Shown: positions 52,275 through 63,315 of the stretch, piece after piece | Numbering within the stretch: position 1 is the stretch's first letter | Layout: every line of letters starts with the position of its first letter | Source: Pseudomonas piscis | GTDB lineage: Bacteria; Pseudomonadota; Gammaproteobacteria; Pseudomonadales; Pseudomonadaceae | DNA length: 64,000 nt | Assembly (NCBI RefSeq): GCF_009380155.1 | Contig: NZ_WHUV01000005.1 | Span: 310,001-374,000, forward strand | Reading direction: 5' to 3' | The notes under the pieces: generated by a model | The model's database searches: none | The model's input: the letters and a program-made list of their open reading frames with translations, nothing else | What the model was told of the DNA's origin: nothing | Position numbers and translations under genes: made by a program

Positions 52275-53531
52275 TTACATGTGCGAGATCAGCGCATCAC
52301 CGAAGGCCGAGGAAGACAGCAGGGTCGCACCGTCCATCAGGCGCTCGAAGTCATAGGTCACGGTCTTGGCCGAGATCGCGCCGTTGGTGCCCTTGATGAT
52401 CAGGTCCGCCGCTTCGGTCCAGCCCATGTGGCGCAGCATCATCTCGGCCGAGAGGATCAGCGAGCCCGGGTTGACCTGGTCCTTGCCGGCATACTTGGGC
52501 GCAGTACCGTGGGTGGCTTCGAACATTGCCACGGTGTCGGACAGGTTGGCGCCTGGAGCGATACCGATGCCACCGACTTCCGCCGCCAGGGCGTCGGACA
52601 GGTAGTCACCGTTGAGGTTGAGGGTAGCGATCACATCGTATTCGGCCGGGCGCAGCAGGATCTGCTGGAGCATGGCGTCGGCGATGGCATCCTTGACGAT
52701 GACGTTCTTGCCGGTTTTCGGGTTCTTGAACTGCATCCACGGGCCACCGTCCAGCAGGGTCGCGCCGAACTCCTCGGCCGCCACTTCATAGGCCCACTCC
52801 TTGAAGGCACCTTCGGTGAACTTCATGATGTTGCCCTTGTGCACGATGGTCAGCGAGTCACGATCGTTATCCACCACGTATTGCAGCGCCTTGCGCGCCA
52901 GACGCTTGGTGCCCTGCAGGGAGACCGGCTTGACGCCGATGCCGCAGTTTTCATCGAAACGGATCTTGGTGACGCCCATTTCCTCTTTAAGGAACTTGAT
53001 CACCTTGGTGGCTTCTGCCGAGCCGGCTTTCCACTCGATACCGGCGTAGATGTCCTCGGAGTTCTCACGGAAGATGGTCATGTCCACATCGCCAGGCTTC
53101 TTCACCGGGCTGGGCACGCCTTCGAACCAGCGCACCGGACGCAAGCACACATACAGGTCCAGTTGCTGGCGCAGCGCCACGTTCAGGGAGCGGATGCCGC
53201 CACCGACCGGAGTGGTCAGCGGGCCCTTGATGGAAACCACGTAATCCTTCACCGCGTCCAGGGTTTCCTGGGGAAGCCAGGTGTCCTGGTCGTACACTTG
53301 AGTCGCTTTTTCCCCGGCATACACTTCCATCCAGGAAATCTTGCGTTCGCCGCCGTAGGCTTTTTTCACTGCAGCATCGACAACCTTGATCATGACCGGG
53401 CTGATATCAACACCAATACCGTCGCCTTCGATGAAAGGGATAATCGGGTTGTTAGGAACATTGAGAGAATGGTCTGCATTGACGGTGATTTTGTCGCCGA
53501 CTGCTGGAACCTGAATCTTCTTGTATCCCAT
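52275..53531 (-). CDS. icd: NADP-dependent isocitrate dehydrogenase, dimeric type
   Basis: TCA-cycle enzyme of 418 aa. The substrate-binding loop includes DMTIFRENSEDIYAGIE, the phosphorylatable-serine region. The metal site is seen in NLNGDYLSDALAAEVGGIGIAPGANLSD and the NADP region in EATHGTAPKYAGKDQVNPGS. The length is that of the E. coli enzyme. It is divergent from the monomeric isozyme gene idh, so this genome carries both forms side by side. Confidence 0.97.
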   Translation of the reverse strand: MGYKKIQVPAVGDKITVNADHSLNVPNNPIIPFIEGDGIGVDISPVMIKVVDAAVKKAYGGERKISWMEVYAGEKATQVYDQDTWLPQETLDAVKDYVVSIKGPLTTPVGGGIRSLNVALRQQLDLYVCLRPVRWFEGVPSPVKKPGDVDMTIFRENSEDIYAGIEWKAGSAEATKVIKFLKEEMGVTKIRFDENCGIGVKPVSLQGTKRLARKALQYVVDNDRDSLTIVHKGNIMKFTEGAFKEWAYEVAAEEFGATLLDGGPWMQFKNPKTGKNVIVKDAIADAMLQQILLRPAEYDVIATLNLNGDYLSDALAAEVGGIGIAPGANLSDTVAMFEATHGTAPKYAGKDQVNPGSLILSAEMMLRHMGWTEAADLIIKGTNGAISAKTVTYDFERLMDGATLLSSSAFGDALISHM

Positions 53532-54038
53532 GCTGAACTCCGTTGTGTGGATTGAACATCTGGCTGCATTCGAGCGTAACCCAGTTGTATCTGGACGGGA
53601 ACCTCATGTTCCACCCGGATGCCGTGAAAGCGTTGCAATTCGCGGCCTACAAGCCTGAAAGCAAAGGGAAAAGCGCCAAATTCGAGCACTGGCGACGACT
53701 CTACGCCGCCACCTTGCCTGCGACCTTTAGACCAATGGACGAGCGCCCATGCATATGAAGCACCGGCGTTTTGCTAGCCACCTATGTATAATGCCGCCGC
53801 TGACCACAGAGTCACGACGGCCGAACGCTCTGCAACCGGAAAAAGACTAGCCGAGACTGGCCGCACGAAGCCGGGTTGTTACCGCAACCCACCCGCTTGA
53901 CGCTCGACTGATGCACCCAACATCACCGCGAAGAAACCTCGACATTCGGCTCATGGATGACCTTTGAACGAAAGCGCTTTACCCGGCGCACCTCGAGTTT
54001 CTGCGCACGCTTTAGCAAAGAAGAGAGTTAATCCGAAT
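53532..54038. other. Divergent icd-idh intergenic region, 507 bp
   Basis: This holds the icd promoter on the left and the idh promoter near 53787 on the right, leaving an idh leader of about 240 nt. A short plus-strand frame (53606-53758, 50 codons) has no convincing ribosome site and no known relative. The leader has a hairpin-prone GGTTGTTACCGCAACC at 53873-53888. No RNA gene was recognised. Confidence 0.5.
53787..53792 (+). promoter_or_regulatory. Candidate -10 box of idh
   Basis: TATAAT is the consensus -10 hexamer, about 250 bp upstream of the idh ATG. No consensus -35 lies at 17 bp, so activation may be needed. Confidence 0.45.
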
Positions 54039-56264
<2,226 letters not shown>

Positions 56265-56281
56265 GTCATACCGCTGTAACG

Positions 56282-56315
56282 CAAACCCCGGCCCTGTGCC
56301 GGGGTTTGTGTTTTC
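56282..56315 (+). terminator. Intrinsic terminator after idh
   Basis: CAAACCCCGGC (56282-56292) pairs with GCCGGGGTTTG (56298-56308), loop CCTGT, followed by TGTTTT. Confidence 0.85.
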
Positions 56316-56373
56316 TGTACAACACCCTTGCTTGCGACAAGGGGCCGCGATGGGCCAGGCGAAACGCCCGACC

Positions 56374-56404
56374 TTCATCGCGAGCAAGCTTCGCTCCTAC
56401 AGGC
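56374..56404 (+). repeat. Pseudomonas REP element
   Basis: The sequence CATCGCGAGCAAGC followed by TTCGCTCCTACAGG is a well-known form of the P. fluorescens-group intergenic REP, with the GCGAGCAAGCTTCGC inverted core. A single copy lies between idh and nudJ. Confidence 0.75.
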
Positions 56405-56454
56405 ACGGGTGTTCGTTTTATGATGATCGCCCCACTCAAGACAGAGCCCTACCT

Positions 56455-56901
56455 ATGGAATGGCAACCTCACATCACCGTCGCCACCATCGTCGAGGACC
56501 AGGGACGCTTCCTGTTCGTCGAGGAGTTCCAGGGCGAACAGGCCGTGCTCAACCAGCCCGCCGGACACCTGGACGCGAATGAAAGCCTGCTGCAGGCAGC
56601 CGTGCGCGAAACCCTTGAAGAAACCGGTTGGGACGTGGAATTGACCGGCGTAGTGGGCATCTACCTCTACACCGCCCCCAGCAACGGCGTGACCTACCAG
56701 CGCGTGTGCTTCGCCGCCAGGCCGCTGCGCCACCATCCCGACTACCCACTGGACCACGGCATCATCGGCCCACGCTGGCTGACCCGCGAGCAATTGCTGG
56801 AGCAGCGCCCCCAGTGGCGCAGCGAGCTGGTCCTGCAGTGCCTGGACGATTACCTGGCTGGCCAGCCCCACAGCCTGGCACTGATCCGTCCGTCGCTTTG
56901 A
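56455..56901 (+). CDS. nudJ: NUDIX hydrolase, NudJ-like phosphatase
   Basis: Protein of 148 aa. A complete Nudix box runs from G37 to W59: G37, E43, R51-E52, E55-E56 and G58 at the canonical spacing. NudJ of E. coli hydrolyses thiamine pyrimidine pyrophosphates and other diphosphates, and sits beside mnmA-hflD-purB as this gene does. The start is MEWQPHITVATIV at 56455; the longer frame runs through the terminator and REP. Substrate inferred from synteny. Confidence 0.88.
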   Translation: MEWQPHITVATIVEDQGRFLFVEEFQGEQAVLNQPAGHLDANESLLQAAVRETLEETGWDVELTGVVGIYLYTAPSNGVTYQRVCFAARPLRHHPDYPLDHGIIGPRWLTREQLLEQRPQWRSELVLQCLDDYLAGQPHSLALIRPSL

Positions 56902-56972
56902 TCGCAGTTTCCCCCTTGCAGGCGTCAGCCTGTTAGAATCCCGTCCTTTTTCCAGACATCCGTTGAATTCCT

Positions 56973-58106
56973 ATGCGTGATCCAGCCCCTTCTGACACCC
57001 AAAAGAAGCGCGTCATTGTCGGCATGTCCGGCGGCGTGGATTCTTCCGTTTCCGCCCTCCTGCTGATGGAGCAGGGTTACCAGGTGGAAGGCCTGTTCAT
57101 GAAGAACTGGGAGGAAGACGACGGAACCGAATACTGCACCGCCATGGACGACCTGGCCGACGCCCAGGCCGTCTGCGACAAGCTGGGCATCAAGCTGCAC
57201 ACCGCCAACTTCGCCGCCGAGTACTGGGACAACGTGTTCGAGCACTTCCTGGAGGAGTACAAGGCTGGCCGCACGCCGAACCCGGACATCCTGTGCAACC
57301 GGGAAATCAAGTTCAAGGCGTTCCTGGACTACGCCATGATGCTCGGCGCCGACCTGATCGCCACCGGCCACTATGTGCGTCGCCGTGATATCGACGGCCG
57401 CACCGAATTGCTCAAGGGCCTGGACCCGAACAAGGACCAGAGCTACTTCCTGCATGCAGTGGGCGGCGAGCAGATCGCCAAGACCCTGTTCCCGGTGGGC
57501 GAACTGGAAAAACCCGAAGTACGCGCCATTGCCGAGAAACATGACCTGGCCACCGCCAAGAAAAAGGACTCCACCGGCATCTGCTTCATCGGTGAACGAC
57601 GCTTCAGCGACTTCCTCAAGCAGTACCTGCCGGCCCAGCCCGGCGAGATCAGGACCACCGAGGGCGAAGTCATCGGCCGCCATCACGGCCTGATGTACCA
57701 CACCATCGGCCAGCGCCAGGGCCTGGGCATCGGCGGCCTGAAGGACGCTGGCGACGAGCCGTGGTACGTGCTGGTCAAAGACCTGGAGCACAACGAGCTG
57801 ATCGTCGGCCAGGGTAATGACCACCCCTGGCTGTTCTCTCGTGCCCTGCTGGCCTCGGAGATCTATTGGGTCAACCCCGTCGATCTCAGCCAGCCTCGGC
57901 GCCTGACCGCCAAGGTACGCTACCGCCAGGGCGACCAGCCCTGCACCCTGGAAAAGACCGCCAACGGCTACCGCGCAACCTTCGACGACCCGCAACGCGC
58001 CGTGACCCCCGGCCAGTCCGTGGTGTTCTATGACGGTGAAATCTGCCTCGGCGGCGGCGTCATCGAAGTCGCCGAGCCCTGGACCAGCAAGGACCAGCGC
58101 CCATGA
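56973..58106 (+). CDS. mnmA: tRNA-specific 2-thiouridylase MnmA
   Basis: Protein of 377 aa that thiolates U34 of tRNA(Lys, Glu, Gln), using sulfur delivered by TusE (gene at 35762). The PP-loop is GMSGGVDSSVSALLL. The two catalytic cysteines are in NPDILCNREIKF and STGICFIGER. Its stop overlaps the hflD ATG (ATGA). Confidence 0.97.
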   Translation: MRDPAPSDTQKKRVIVGMSGGVDSSVSALLLMEQGYQVEGLFMKNWEEDDGTEYCTAMDDLADAQAVCDKLGIKLHTANFAAEYWDNVFEHFLEEYKAGRTPNPDILCNREIKFKAFLDYAMMLGADLIATGHYVRRRDIDGRTELLKGLDPNKDQSYFLHAVGGEQIAKTLFPVGELEKPEVRAIAEKHDLATAKKKDSTGICFIGERRFSDFLKQYLPAQPGEIRTTEGEVIGRHHGLMYHTIGQRQGLGIGGLKDAGDEPWYVLVKDLEHNELIVGQGNDHPWLFSRALLASEIYWVNPVDLSQPRRLTAKVRYRQGDQPCTLEKTANGYRATFDDPQRAVTPGQSVVFYDGEICLGGGVIEVAEPWTSKDQRP

Positions 58107-58726
58107 GCCCGATCCAGGAGCAGTTGACGGCACTGGGCGGGGTGTTCCTGGCCGCGGTACTGGTGGACCGGATCGCCAAGACCGGCCAAGTCAGCGAAGC
58201 CGCCCTGAGCTGCATGCTCGGCAGCCTGCTGATCCGCGACCCCAAGGACACCCTGGAAGTCTATGGCGGCGATGATCTGAACCTGCGTGAAGGCTACCGA
58301 GCCCTGATCGGCGCCCTGGAGCGCGACCCCAGCTCGCTGCAACGCGAGCCGTTGCGCTACGCCCTGTCGATGCTCGGCCTGGAACGCCAGTTGGCCAAGC
58401 GTGGCGACATGCTCGATACCATCGGCAAGCGCCTGCCGCAGATCCAGTCCCAGGTGGAGCACTTCGGCCCAGCCCATGAAAACGTGATCGCCGCTTGCGG
58501 CGGGCTGTACCAGGACACCCTGAGCACCCTGCGCCAGCGCATCCAGGTCCATGGCGACATGCGCAACCTGCAGCAGCCGAGCAACGCCTCGAAGATCCGC
58601 GCCCTGCTCCTGGCCGGTATCCGCTCGGCACGCCTGTGGCGGCAGCTGGGCGGCCATCGCTGGCAGCTGGTACTGAGCCGGCGCAAACTGCTCAAAGAAC
58701 TCTACCCCCTGATGCGCAGCCACTGA
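58103..58726 (+). CDS. hflD: High-frequency lysogenization protein HflD
   Basis: Protein of 207 aa, helical, associated with the inner-membrane face in E. coli where it affects lambda lysogeny through CII. Recognised from FLAAVLVDRIAKTGQVSE, YGGDDLNLREGYRAL and the C-terminal IRSARLWRQLGGHRWQLVLSRRKLL in parts. It overlaps mnmA by four bases and precedes purB, the conserved order. Confidence 0.93.
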   Translation: MSPIQEQLTALGGVFLAAVLVDRIAKTGQVSEAALSCMLGSLLIRDPKDTLEVYGGDDLNLREGYRALIGALERDPSSLQREPLRYALSMLGLERQLAKRGDMLDTIGKRLPQIQSQVEHFGPAHENVIAACGGLYQDTLSTLRQRIQVHGDMRNLQQPSNASKIRALLLAGIRSARLWRQLGGHRWQLVLSRRKLLKELYPLMRSH

Positions 58727-58854
58727 GCTGCGCTCGCCCAAGCGCTTTTTTCAAGAGCTGCGCGTAAGACGCCGGTCAGTTGGCAACGGACCGGCGGATA
58801 TTTTCATGTATGATACGCGCCCCATTTCGTTGCCCGACTGTCCGAGAACACCCC

Positions 58855-60225
58855 ATGCAGCTCTCTTCGCTCACTGCGGTTTCCCCTGTTGACGGCCGCT
58901 ACGCCGGCAAAACCCAGGCCCTGCGGCCCATTTTCAGCGAATACGGCCTGATCCGTTTCCGTGCCCTGGTCGAGGTGCGCTGGCTCCAGCGCCTGGCCGC
59001 CCACCCGCAAATCGCTGAAGTGCCGGCCTTCTCCGCCGACGCCAACGCCCTGCTCAACAGCCTGGCCGACGACTTCGCCCTCGAGCACGCCGAGCGCGCC
59101 AAGGAAATCGAGCGCACCACCAACCACGACGTCAAGGCCATCGAATACCTGCTCAAGGAGCAAGCCGCCAAGCTCCCTGAGCTGGCCAAGGTCAGCGAAT
59201 TCATCCACTTCGCCTGCACCAGCGAGGACATCAACAACCTGTCCCACGCCCTGATGCTGCGCGAAGGCCGCGACAGCGTGCTGCTGCCACTGATGCGCCA
59301 GATCGCCGAGTCGATCCGCGAACTGGCCCACCGCTTCGCCGACGTGCCGATGCTCTCGCGCACCCACGGCCAGCCAGCCTCCCCGACCACCCTGGGCAAG
59401 GAGCTGGCCAACGTGGTGTACCGCCTGGAGCGCCAGATCGCCCAGGTTGCCGCCGTACCGCTGCTGGGCAAGATCAACGGCGCCGTGGGCAACTACAACG
59501 CCCACCTGTCGGCCTACTCGGACATCGACTGGGAAGCCAACGCCCGCGCCTTCATCGAAGATGAGCTGGGCCTGGCCTTCAACCCCTACACCACGCAGAT
59601 CGAGCCGCACGACTACATCGCCGAGCTGTTCGACGCCATTGCCCGCTTCAACACCATCCTGATCGACTTCGACCGGGATATCTGGGGCTACATTTCCCTG
59701 GGCTACTTCAAGCAGAAGACCATCGCCGGCGAAATCGGCTCCTCGACCATGCCGCACAAGGTCAACCCGATCGACTTCGAGAACTCCGAAGGCAATCTGG
59801 GCATCGCCAACGCATTGTTCCAGCACCTGGCCAGCAAACTGCCGATTTCCCGCTGGCAGCGCGACCTGACCGACTCCACCGTGCTGCGCAATCTGGGCGT
59901 CGGCTTCGCCCACAGCGTGATCGCCTACGAAGCCAGCCTCAAGGGAATCGGCAAGCTGGAGCTCAACGCCCAGAAGATCGCCGACGACCTGGACGCCTGC
60001 TGGGAAGTACTGGCCGAGCCGATCCAGACCGTGATGCGTCGCTACAACATCGAAAACCCGTACGAAAAACTCAAGGAACTGACACGCGGCAAGGGCATCA
60101 GCCCAGAAGCGCTGCAGACTTTCATCGACGGGCTGGACATGCCAGCGGCCGCCAAGGCCGAGCTGAAGCAGCTCACCCCGGCCAGCTACATCGGCAACGC
60201 CGCGGCCCAGGCAAAACGCATCTGA
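58855..60225 (+). CDS. purB: Adenylosuccinate lyase
   Basis: Protein of 456 aa catalysing two steps of purine synthesis (SAICAR and adenylosuccinate cleavage). Catalytic features: FIHFACTSEDINNLSHALML, MLSRTHGQPASPTTLGKE and the fumarase-superfamily signature GSSTMPHKVNPIDFENSEGN. The start at 58855 (MQLSSLTAVSPVDGRYAGKT) matches the family. A TATGAT at 58809-58814 may be its -10 box. A clear terminator follows. Confidence 0.97.
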   Translation: MQLSSLTAVSPVDGRYAGKTQALRPIFSEYGLIRFRALVEVRWLQRLAAHPQIAEVPAFSADANALLNSLADDFALEHAERAKEIERTTNHDVKAIEYLLKEQAAKLPELAKVSEFIHFACTSEDINNLSHALMLREGRDSVLLPLMRQIAESIRELAHRFADVPMLSRTHGQPASPTTLGKELANVVYRLERQIAQVAAVPLLGKINGAVGNYNAHLSAYSDIDWEANARAFIEDELGLAFNPYTTQIEPHDYIAELFDAIARFNTILIDFDRDIWGYISLGYFKQKTIAGEIGSSTMPHKVNPIDFENSEGNLGIANALFQHLASKLPISRWQRDLTDSTVLRNLGVGFAHSVIAYEASLKGIGKLELNAQKIADDLDACWEVLAEPIQTVMRRYNIENPYEKLKELTRGKGISPEALQTFIDGLDMPAAAKAELKQLTPASYIGNAAAQAKRI

Positions 60226-60244
60226 CGCGCGGCCTGACCTTCTG

Positions 60245-60271
60245 ACGCCCGGCCGCGCCGGGCGTTTTTAT
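60245..60271 (+). terminator. Intrinsic terminator after purB
   Basis: ACGCCCGGC (60245-60253) pairs with GCCGGGCGT (60257-60265), loop CGC, followed by a T-run. Confidence 0.9.
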
Positions 60272-60308
60272 TCCTGCTAGAAAAATACATTTTTTCAATA
60301 GGTTACAC

Positions 60309-61478
60309 ATGAATCCTGATACTCCTCTGCAACTTCTGGGCGGCCTCACCGCGCGGGAATTCCTGCGTGACTACTGGCAGAAGAAACCGCTACTGGTGCG
60401 CCAGGCCATGCCTGACTTCCAAAGCCCGATCGATGCCGACGAACTGGCCGGCCTGGCCCTGGAAGAAGAAGTCGAGTCGCGCCTGGTAATCGAAAACGGC
60501 GAGCGCCCCTGGGAGCTGCGTCGCGGCCCCTTCGCCGAGGACGAGTTCAGCAAGCTGCCCGAGCGCGACTGGACCCTGCTGGTACAGGCGGTGGATCAGT
60601 TCGTGCCGGAAGTCGCCGAGCTGCTGGAACATTTCCGCTTCCTGCCCAGCTGGCGTATCGACGACGTGATGATCAGCTTCGCCGCCCCTGGCGGTAACGT
60701 CGGCCCGCACTTCGACAACTACGACGTGTTCCTGCTGCAGGGCCACGGCAAGCGCAACTGGAAGATCGGCCAGATGTGCGACGCTGAAAGCCCGCTGCTG
60801 CAGCACGCGGACCTGCGCATCCTCGCCGAATTCGAAGAAACCGAAAGCTGGGTCCTGGAACCCGGAGACATGCTGTACCTGCCGCCACGCCTGGCCCACT
60901 ACGGCATCGCGGTCAACGACTGCATGACCTACTCGGTAGGCTTCCGCGCACCGAGCGCCGCCGAAGTGCTGACCCACTTCACCGACTTCCTCAGCCAGTT
61001 CCTGCCAGACGAAGAGCGCTATACCGACGCTGACGCACAACCGGTCGCCGATCCGCACCAGATCCAGCACGATGCCCTCGACCGCCTCAAGGGCCTGCTG
61101 GCCGAACACATGGGCGATGAGCGCCTGCTGCTGACCTGGTTCGGCCAGTTCATGACCGAGCCGCGCTATCCGGAGCTGGTGACAGGCCCGGAAGCGATGG
61201 AAGAAGACGAACTGCTGGACAGCCTGGAACAGGGCGCGGTGTTGATTCGCAACCCGAGCGCACGCCTGGCCTGGTCCGAGGTGGATGAAGACTTGTTACT
61301 GTTTGCCAGCGGCCAAAGCCGGTTGCTTCCCGGTAAACTGCGCGAACTGTTGAAAATGATTTGCGCCGCCGATGCGCTGCACATCGACAACCTCGGCCCC
61401 TGGCTGGCGGATGACGACGGGCGCGGCCTGCTGTGCGAACTGGTCAAGCAAGGGAGCCTGGGATTTGCCGATGAATAA
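60309..61478 (+). CDS. roxA: 50S ribosomal protein L16 arginine 3-hydroxylase RoxA (YcfD, JmjC/cupin oxygenase)
   Basis: Protein of 389 aa, a 2-oxoglutarate and iron-dependent oxygenase. The N-terminal JmjC/cupin domain carries the HxD motif in GPHFDNYDVFLLQG and the second His in RLAHYGIAVND. The C-terminal winged-helix-like part completes the YcfD form. It hydroxylates an arginine of L16 in E. coli. It follows purB, and its last codons overlap the GNAT gene start by eight bases. Confidence 0.9.
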   Translation: MNPDTPLQLLGGLTAREFLRDYWQKKPLLVRQAMPDFQSPIDADELAGLALEEEVESRLVIENGERPWELRRGPFAEDEFSKLPERDWTLLVQAVDQFVPEVAELLEHFRFLPSWRIDDVMISFAAPGGNVGPHFDNYDVFLLQGHGKRNWKIGQMCDAESPLLQHADLRILAEFEETESWVLEPGDMLYLPPRLAHYGIAVNDCMTYSVGFRAPSAAEVLTHFTDFLSQFLPDEERYTDADAQPVADPHQIQHDALDRLKGLLAEHMGDERLLLTWFGQFMTEPRYPELVTGPEAMEEDELLDSLEQGAVLIRNPSARLAWSEVDEDLLLFASGQSRLLPGKLRELLKMICAADALHIDNLGPWLADDDGRGLLCELVKQGSLGFADE

Positions 61479-61893
61479 GATTCACGTACGTGTCGCAGAC
61501 TGGCAAAAGGATAACGCCGAGATCCGGCGCATTCGTGAAGCGGTATTCATTGCCGAACAATCGGTCCCACCCGAGCTGGAGTGGGATTCCGACGATAACG
61601 GCGCCGTGCACTTCCTGGCTTTCGAGGGCGACTTCGCCATCGGCACCGCGCGCCTGCTGCCCGACGGCCACGTCGGCCGGGTCTCGGTACTCAAGGACTG
61701 GCGCGGCCTGAAAGTCGGCGACGCGCTGATGCGCGCCGTCATCGATGAAGCCGAGAAACGCGGCCTCAAGCAGCAGATGCTCAGCGCCCAGGTCCAGGCC
61801 ACGCCGTTCTACGAGCGCCTGGGCTTCTCCATCGTCAGCGAGGAATTCCTCGAAGCGGGCATCCCCCACGTCGACATGGTGCGTGGCGCCTGA
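61471..61893 (+). CDS. GNAT-family N-acetyltransferase
   Basis: Protein of 140 aa with a typical GNAT fold. The acetyl-CoA motif A is RVSVLKDWRGLKVGDALM (about 68-85), and the C-terminal VQATPFYERLGFSIVSEEFLEAGIPHVDM is like ElaA/YjaB-type small acetyltransferases. ATG 61471 lies within the end of roxA (ATGAATAA), indicating coupled translation. The substrate is unknown. Confidence 0.88.
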   Translation: MNKIHVRVADWQKDNAEIRRIREAVFIAEQSVPPELEWDSDDNGAVHFLAFEGDFAIGTARLLPDGHVGRVSVLKDWRGLKVGDALMRAVIDEAEKRGLKQQMLSAQVQATPFYERLGFSIVSEEFLEAGIPHVDMVRGA

Positions 61894-62061
61894 CAGCCCA
61901 CTCACCCCAGCGTGCAACAGACGCCCCGCCACCCCCTGCGCCTCGAGGCCAGGACCAGGATGGCGGGGCGTTTTGCCGTCCAGGATTCAACTTGCCCCAC
62001 CCCGGGCCGACAAAGTGTCAAACTCAAGGCCTTACGCCAGCTATTCGCGGAGATAACGGAT

Positions 62062-62832
62062 ATGTCCCTACGCACCCTGCTCACGACACTGCTGCTGACC
62101 TTCAGCTGTTCGGTCTTCGCCGCCAGCGAAATCGTGCCCCTGAACAACCGCACCAGCGCAGATCTGCTGCCGGTGGCACAGAATTTCCTCGGCAAGGACG
62201 GCAAGGTCAGCGCCTACGGCAACCAGTTGATCGTCAACGCCGAGCCGAGCCGCATCGCCGAGCTGCGCGCCTTCATCGCCCAGCTCGACACCCCGGCCAG
62301 GCGCCTGCTGATCACCGTCGATACCAACGAGAACAACTTCCAGGGCAACCAGGGCTACGCGGTCAACGGTGCGCCGCAGGCTCGCATCATCAACCGCAGT
62401 ACCGAAAGCCGTGACGGCGGCATCCAGCAGGTCCAGGCCAGCGAAGGCGTGCCGGCACTGATCCAGGTCGGCCAGAGCATACCCCTGACCAGCACCCAGA
62501 CGGACTCCTACGGCCGCCTGCAGAACCAGACCCAGTATCGCAACGTCACCCAAGGCTTCTACGTGACAGCAAGCGTCACCGGCGAGACCGTGCACCTGAG
62601 CATCAGCACCAACCGTGACCGCATGAGCCAGGAACGTCCCGATGTAGTGAACGTGCAAAGTACCGACACAACGGTCAGCGGACGGCTGGGCGAGTGGATC
62701 ACCCTGGCTGGCGTCAATCGCCAGACCCAGGCCGACAAACAGGGCCTGGGCCGCAGCTACTCGACCCAGGGCCGGGATGACATGACCTTGCGGGTCAAGG
62801 TCGACACCCTGGACCAAGGCACCGAAAACTGA
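62062..62832 (+). CDS. Short secretin-like periplasmic protein
   Basis: Protein of 256 aa with signal peptide (MSLRTLLTTLLLTFSCSVFA). Residues about 20-95 resemble the N1-type secretin_N fold (IVPLNNRTSADLLPVAQNFLG, QLIVNAEPSRIAELRAFIAQLDTP). The second half resembles a piece of the secretin core (QNVTQGFYVTASV type strand, GRLGEWITLAGVN) but is far too short to form a pore. GGAGATAA precedes ATG 62062. The gene stands alone between a GNAT gene and aceA. It may be a degenerate or accessory secretin; its partner is unknown. Confidence 0.72.
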   Translation: MSLRTLLTTLLLTFSCSVFAASEIVPLNNRTSADLLPVAQNFLGKDGKVSAYGNQLIVNAEPSRIAELRAFIAQLDTPARRLLITVDTNENNFQGNQGYAVNGAPQARIINRSTESRDGGIQQVQASEGVPALIQVGQSIPLTSTQTDSYGRLQNQTQYRNVTQGFYVTASVTGETVHLSISTNRDRMSQERPDVVNVQSTDTTVSGRLGEWITLAGVNRQTQADKQGLGRSYSTQGRDDMTLRVKVDTLDQGTEN

Positions 62833-62857
62833 CTGATTAGTCGTATTAGACCAAAGA

Positions 62858-62883
62858 TGTAGTGCCTCAAAAAAAGCACTACA
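62858..62883. promoter_or_regulatory. Inverted repeat TGTAGTGC-N10-GCACTACA upstream of the aceA promoter
   Basis: Perfect 8-bp arms with a 10-bp A-rich spacer end 6 bp before the candidate -35 box. It is operator-like; without a T-run it is a poor terminator for the preceding gene. Confidence 0.5.
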
Positions 62884-62889
62884 AAACAT

Positions 62890-62918
62890 TTGACGAGCCA
62901 AAAAACCGCGGGCATGAT
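62890..62918 (+). promoter_or_regulatory. Candidate aceA promoter
   Basis: TTGACG (62890-62895) and CATGAT (62913-62918) are separated by exactly 17 bp, giving a good sigma70 match. Confidence 0.5.
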
Positions 62919-63315
62919 GGCCTCGCTCCCGCTAATCAGGGGCCCTGGCAAGGGCCTTCGGATCGTTGCTCTAACCCACCCACCTGAGCCGATTCGTGTC
63001 TGTACCGCCCACAAGGCGCGTTTGACGAGATTGCGACTGGAACGAAGTTGTCCCGAGGGACGGAAGCGTAATTAGGTAGATCGGCAACACACTGAAGGAT
63101 CGCATAAAGGCCCACGACGCCCGGACGCACCCTGCAGCTGGCCTCCACCTGCTCACTTCCCCTCGAGCCCATCGTTCACCCGTCGCCATCGCGCCAGACC
63201 GACTTGAGCATCCAGCCCCTGGTCAGCGAACAGCCTTCTACGCACTTTTTCAGGACCTGCGTAATCGGCGGAGCAGGAATTTTCCACCAAGACCTATGCG
63301 ACGAGGTTTATCTCC

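Larger units (their letters stand above)
62833..63315. other. aceA upstream region, 483 bp, with inverted repeat and candidate promoter
   Basis: It holds a perfect 8-bp inverted repeat (62858-62883), a candidate promoter (62890-62918), a GGCCCT-GGCA-AGGGCC hairpin (62941-62956) and a second TTTGACGAG at 63021-63029 that repeats 62889-62897. The likely leader is near 390 nt. No open frame in it is convincing. Confidence 0.5.

Noticed and set aside
53606..53758. 50-codon plus-strand frame in the icd-idh gap
   Set aside because: Only a weak GGGAA before the ATG, no recognised relative, and it overlaps the presumed icd promoter region; could be reconsidered if conserved.
58771..58795. GCCGGTC / GACCGGC hairpin before purB
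   Set aside because: It could be an hflD terminator or attenuator, but it lacks a clean T-run and a known regulator site, so it was not listed as a feature.
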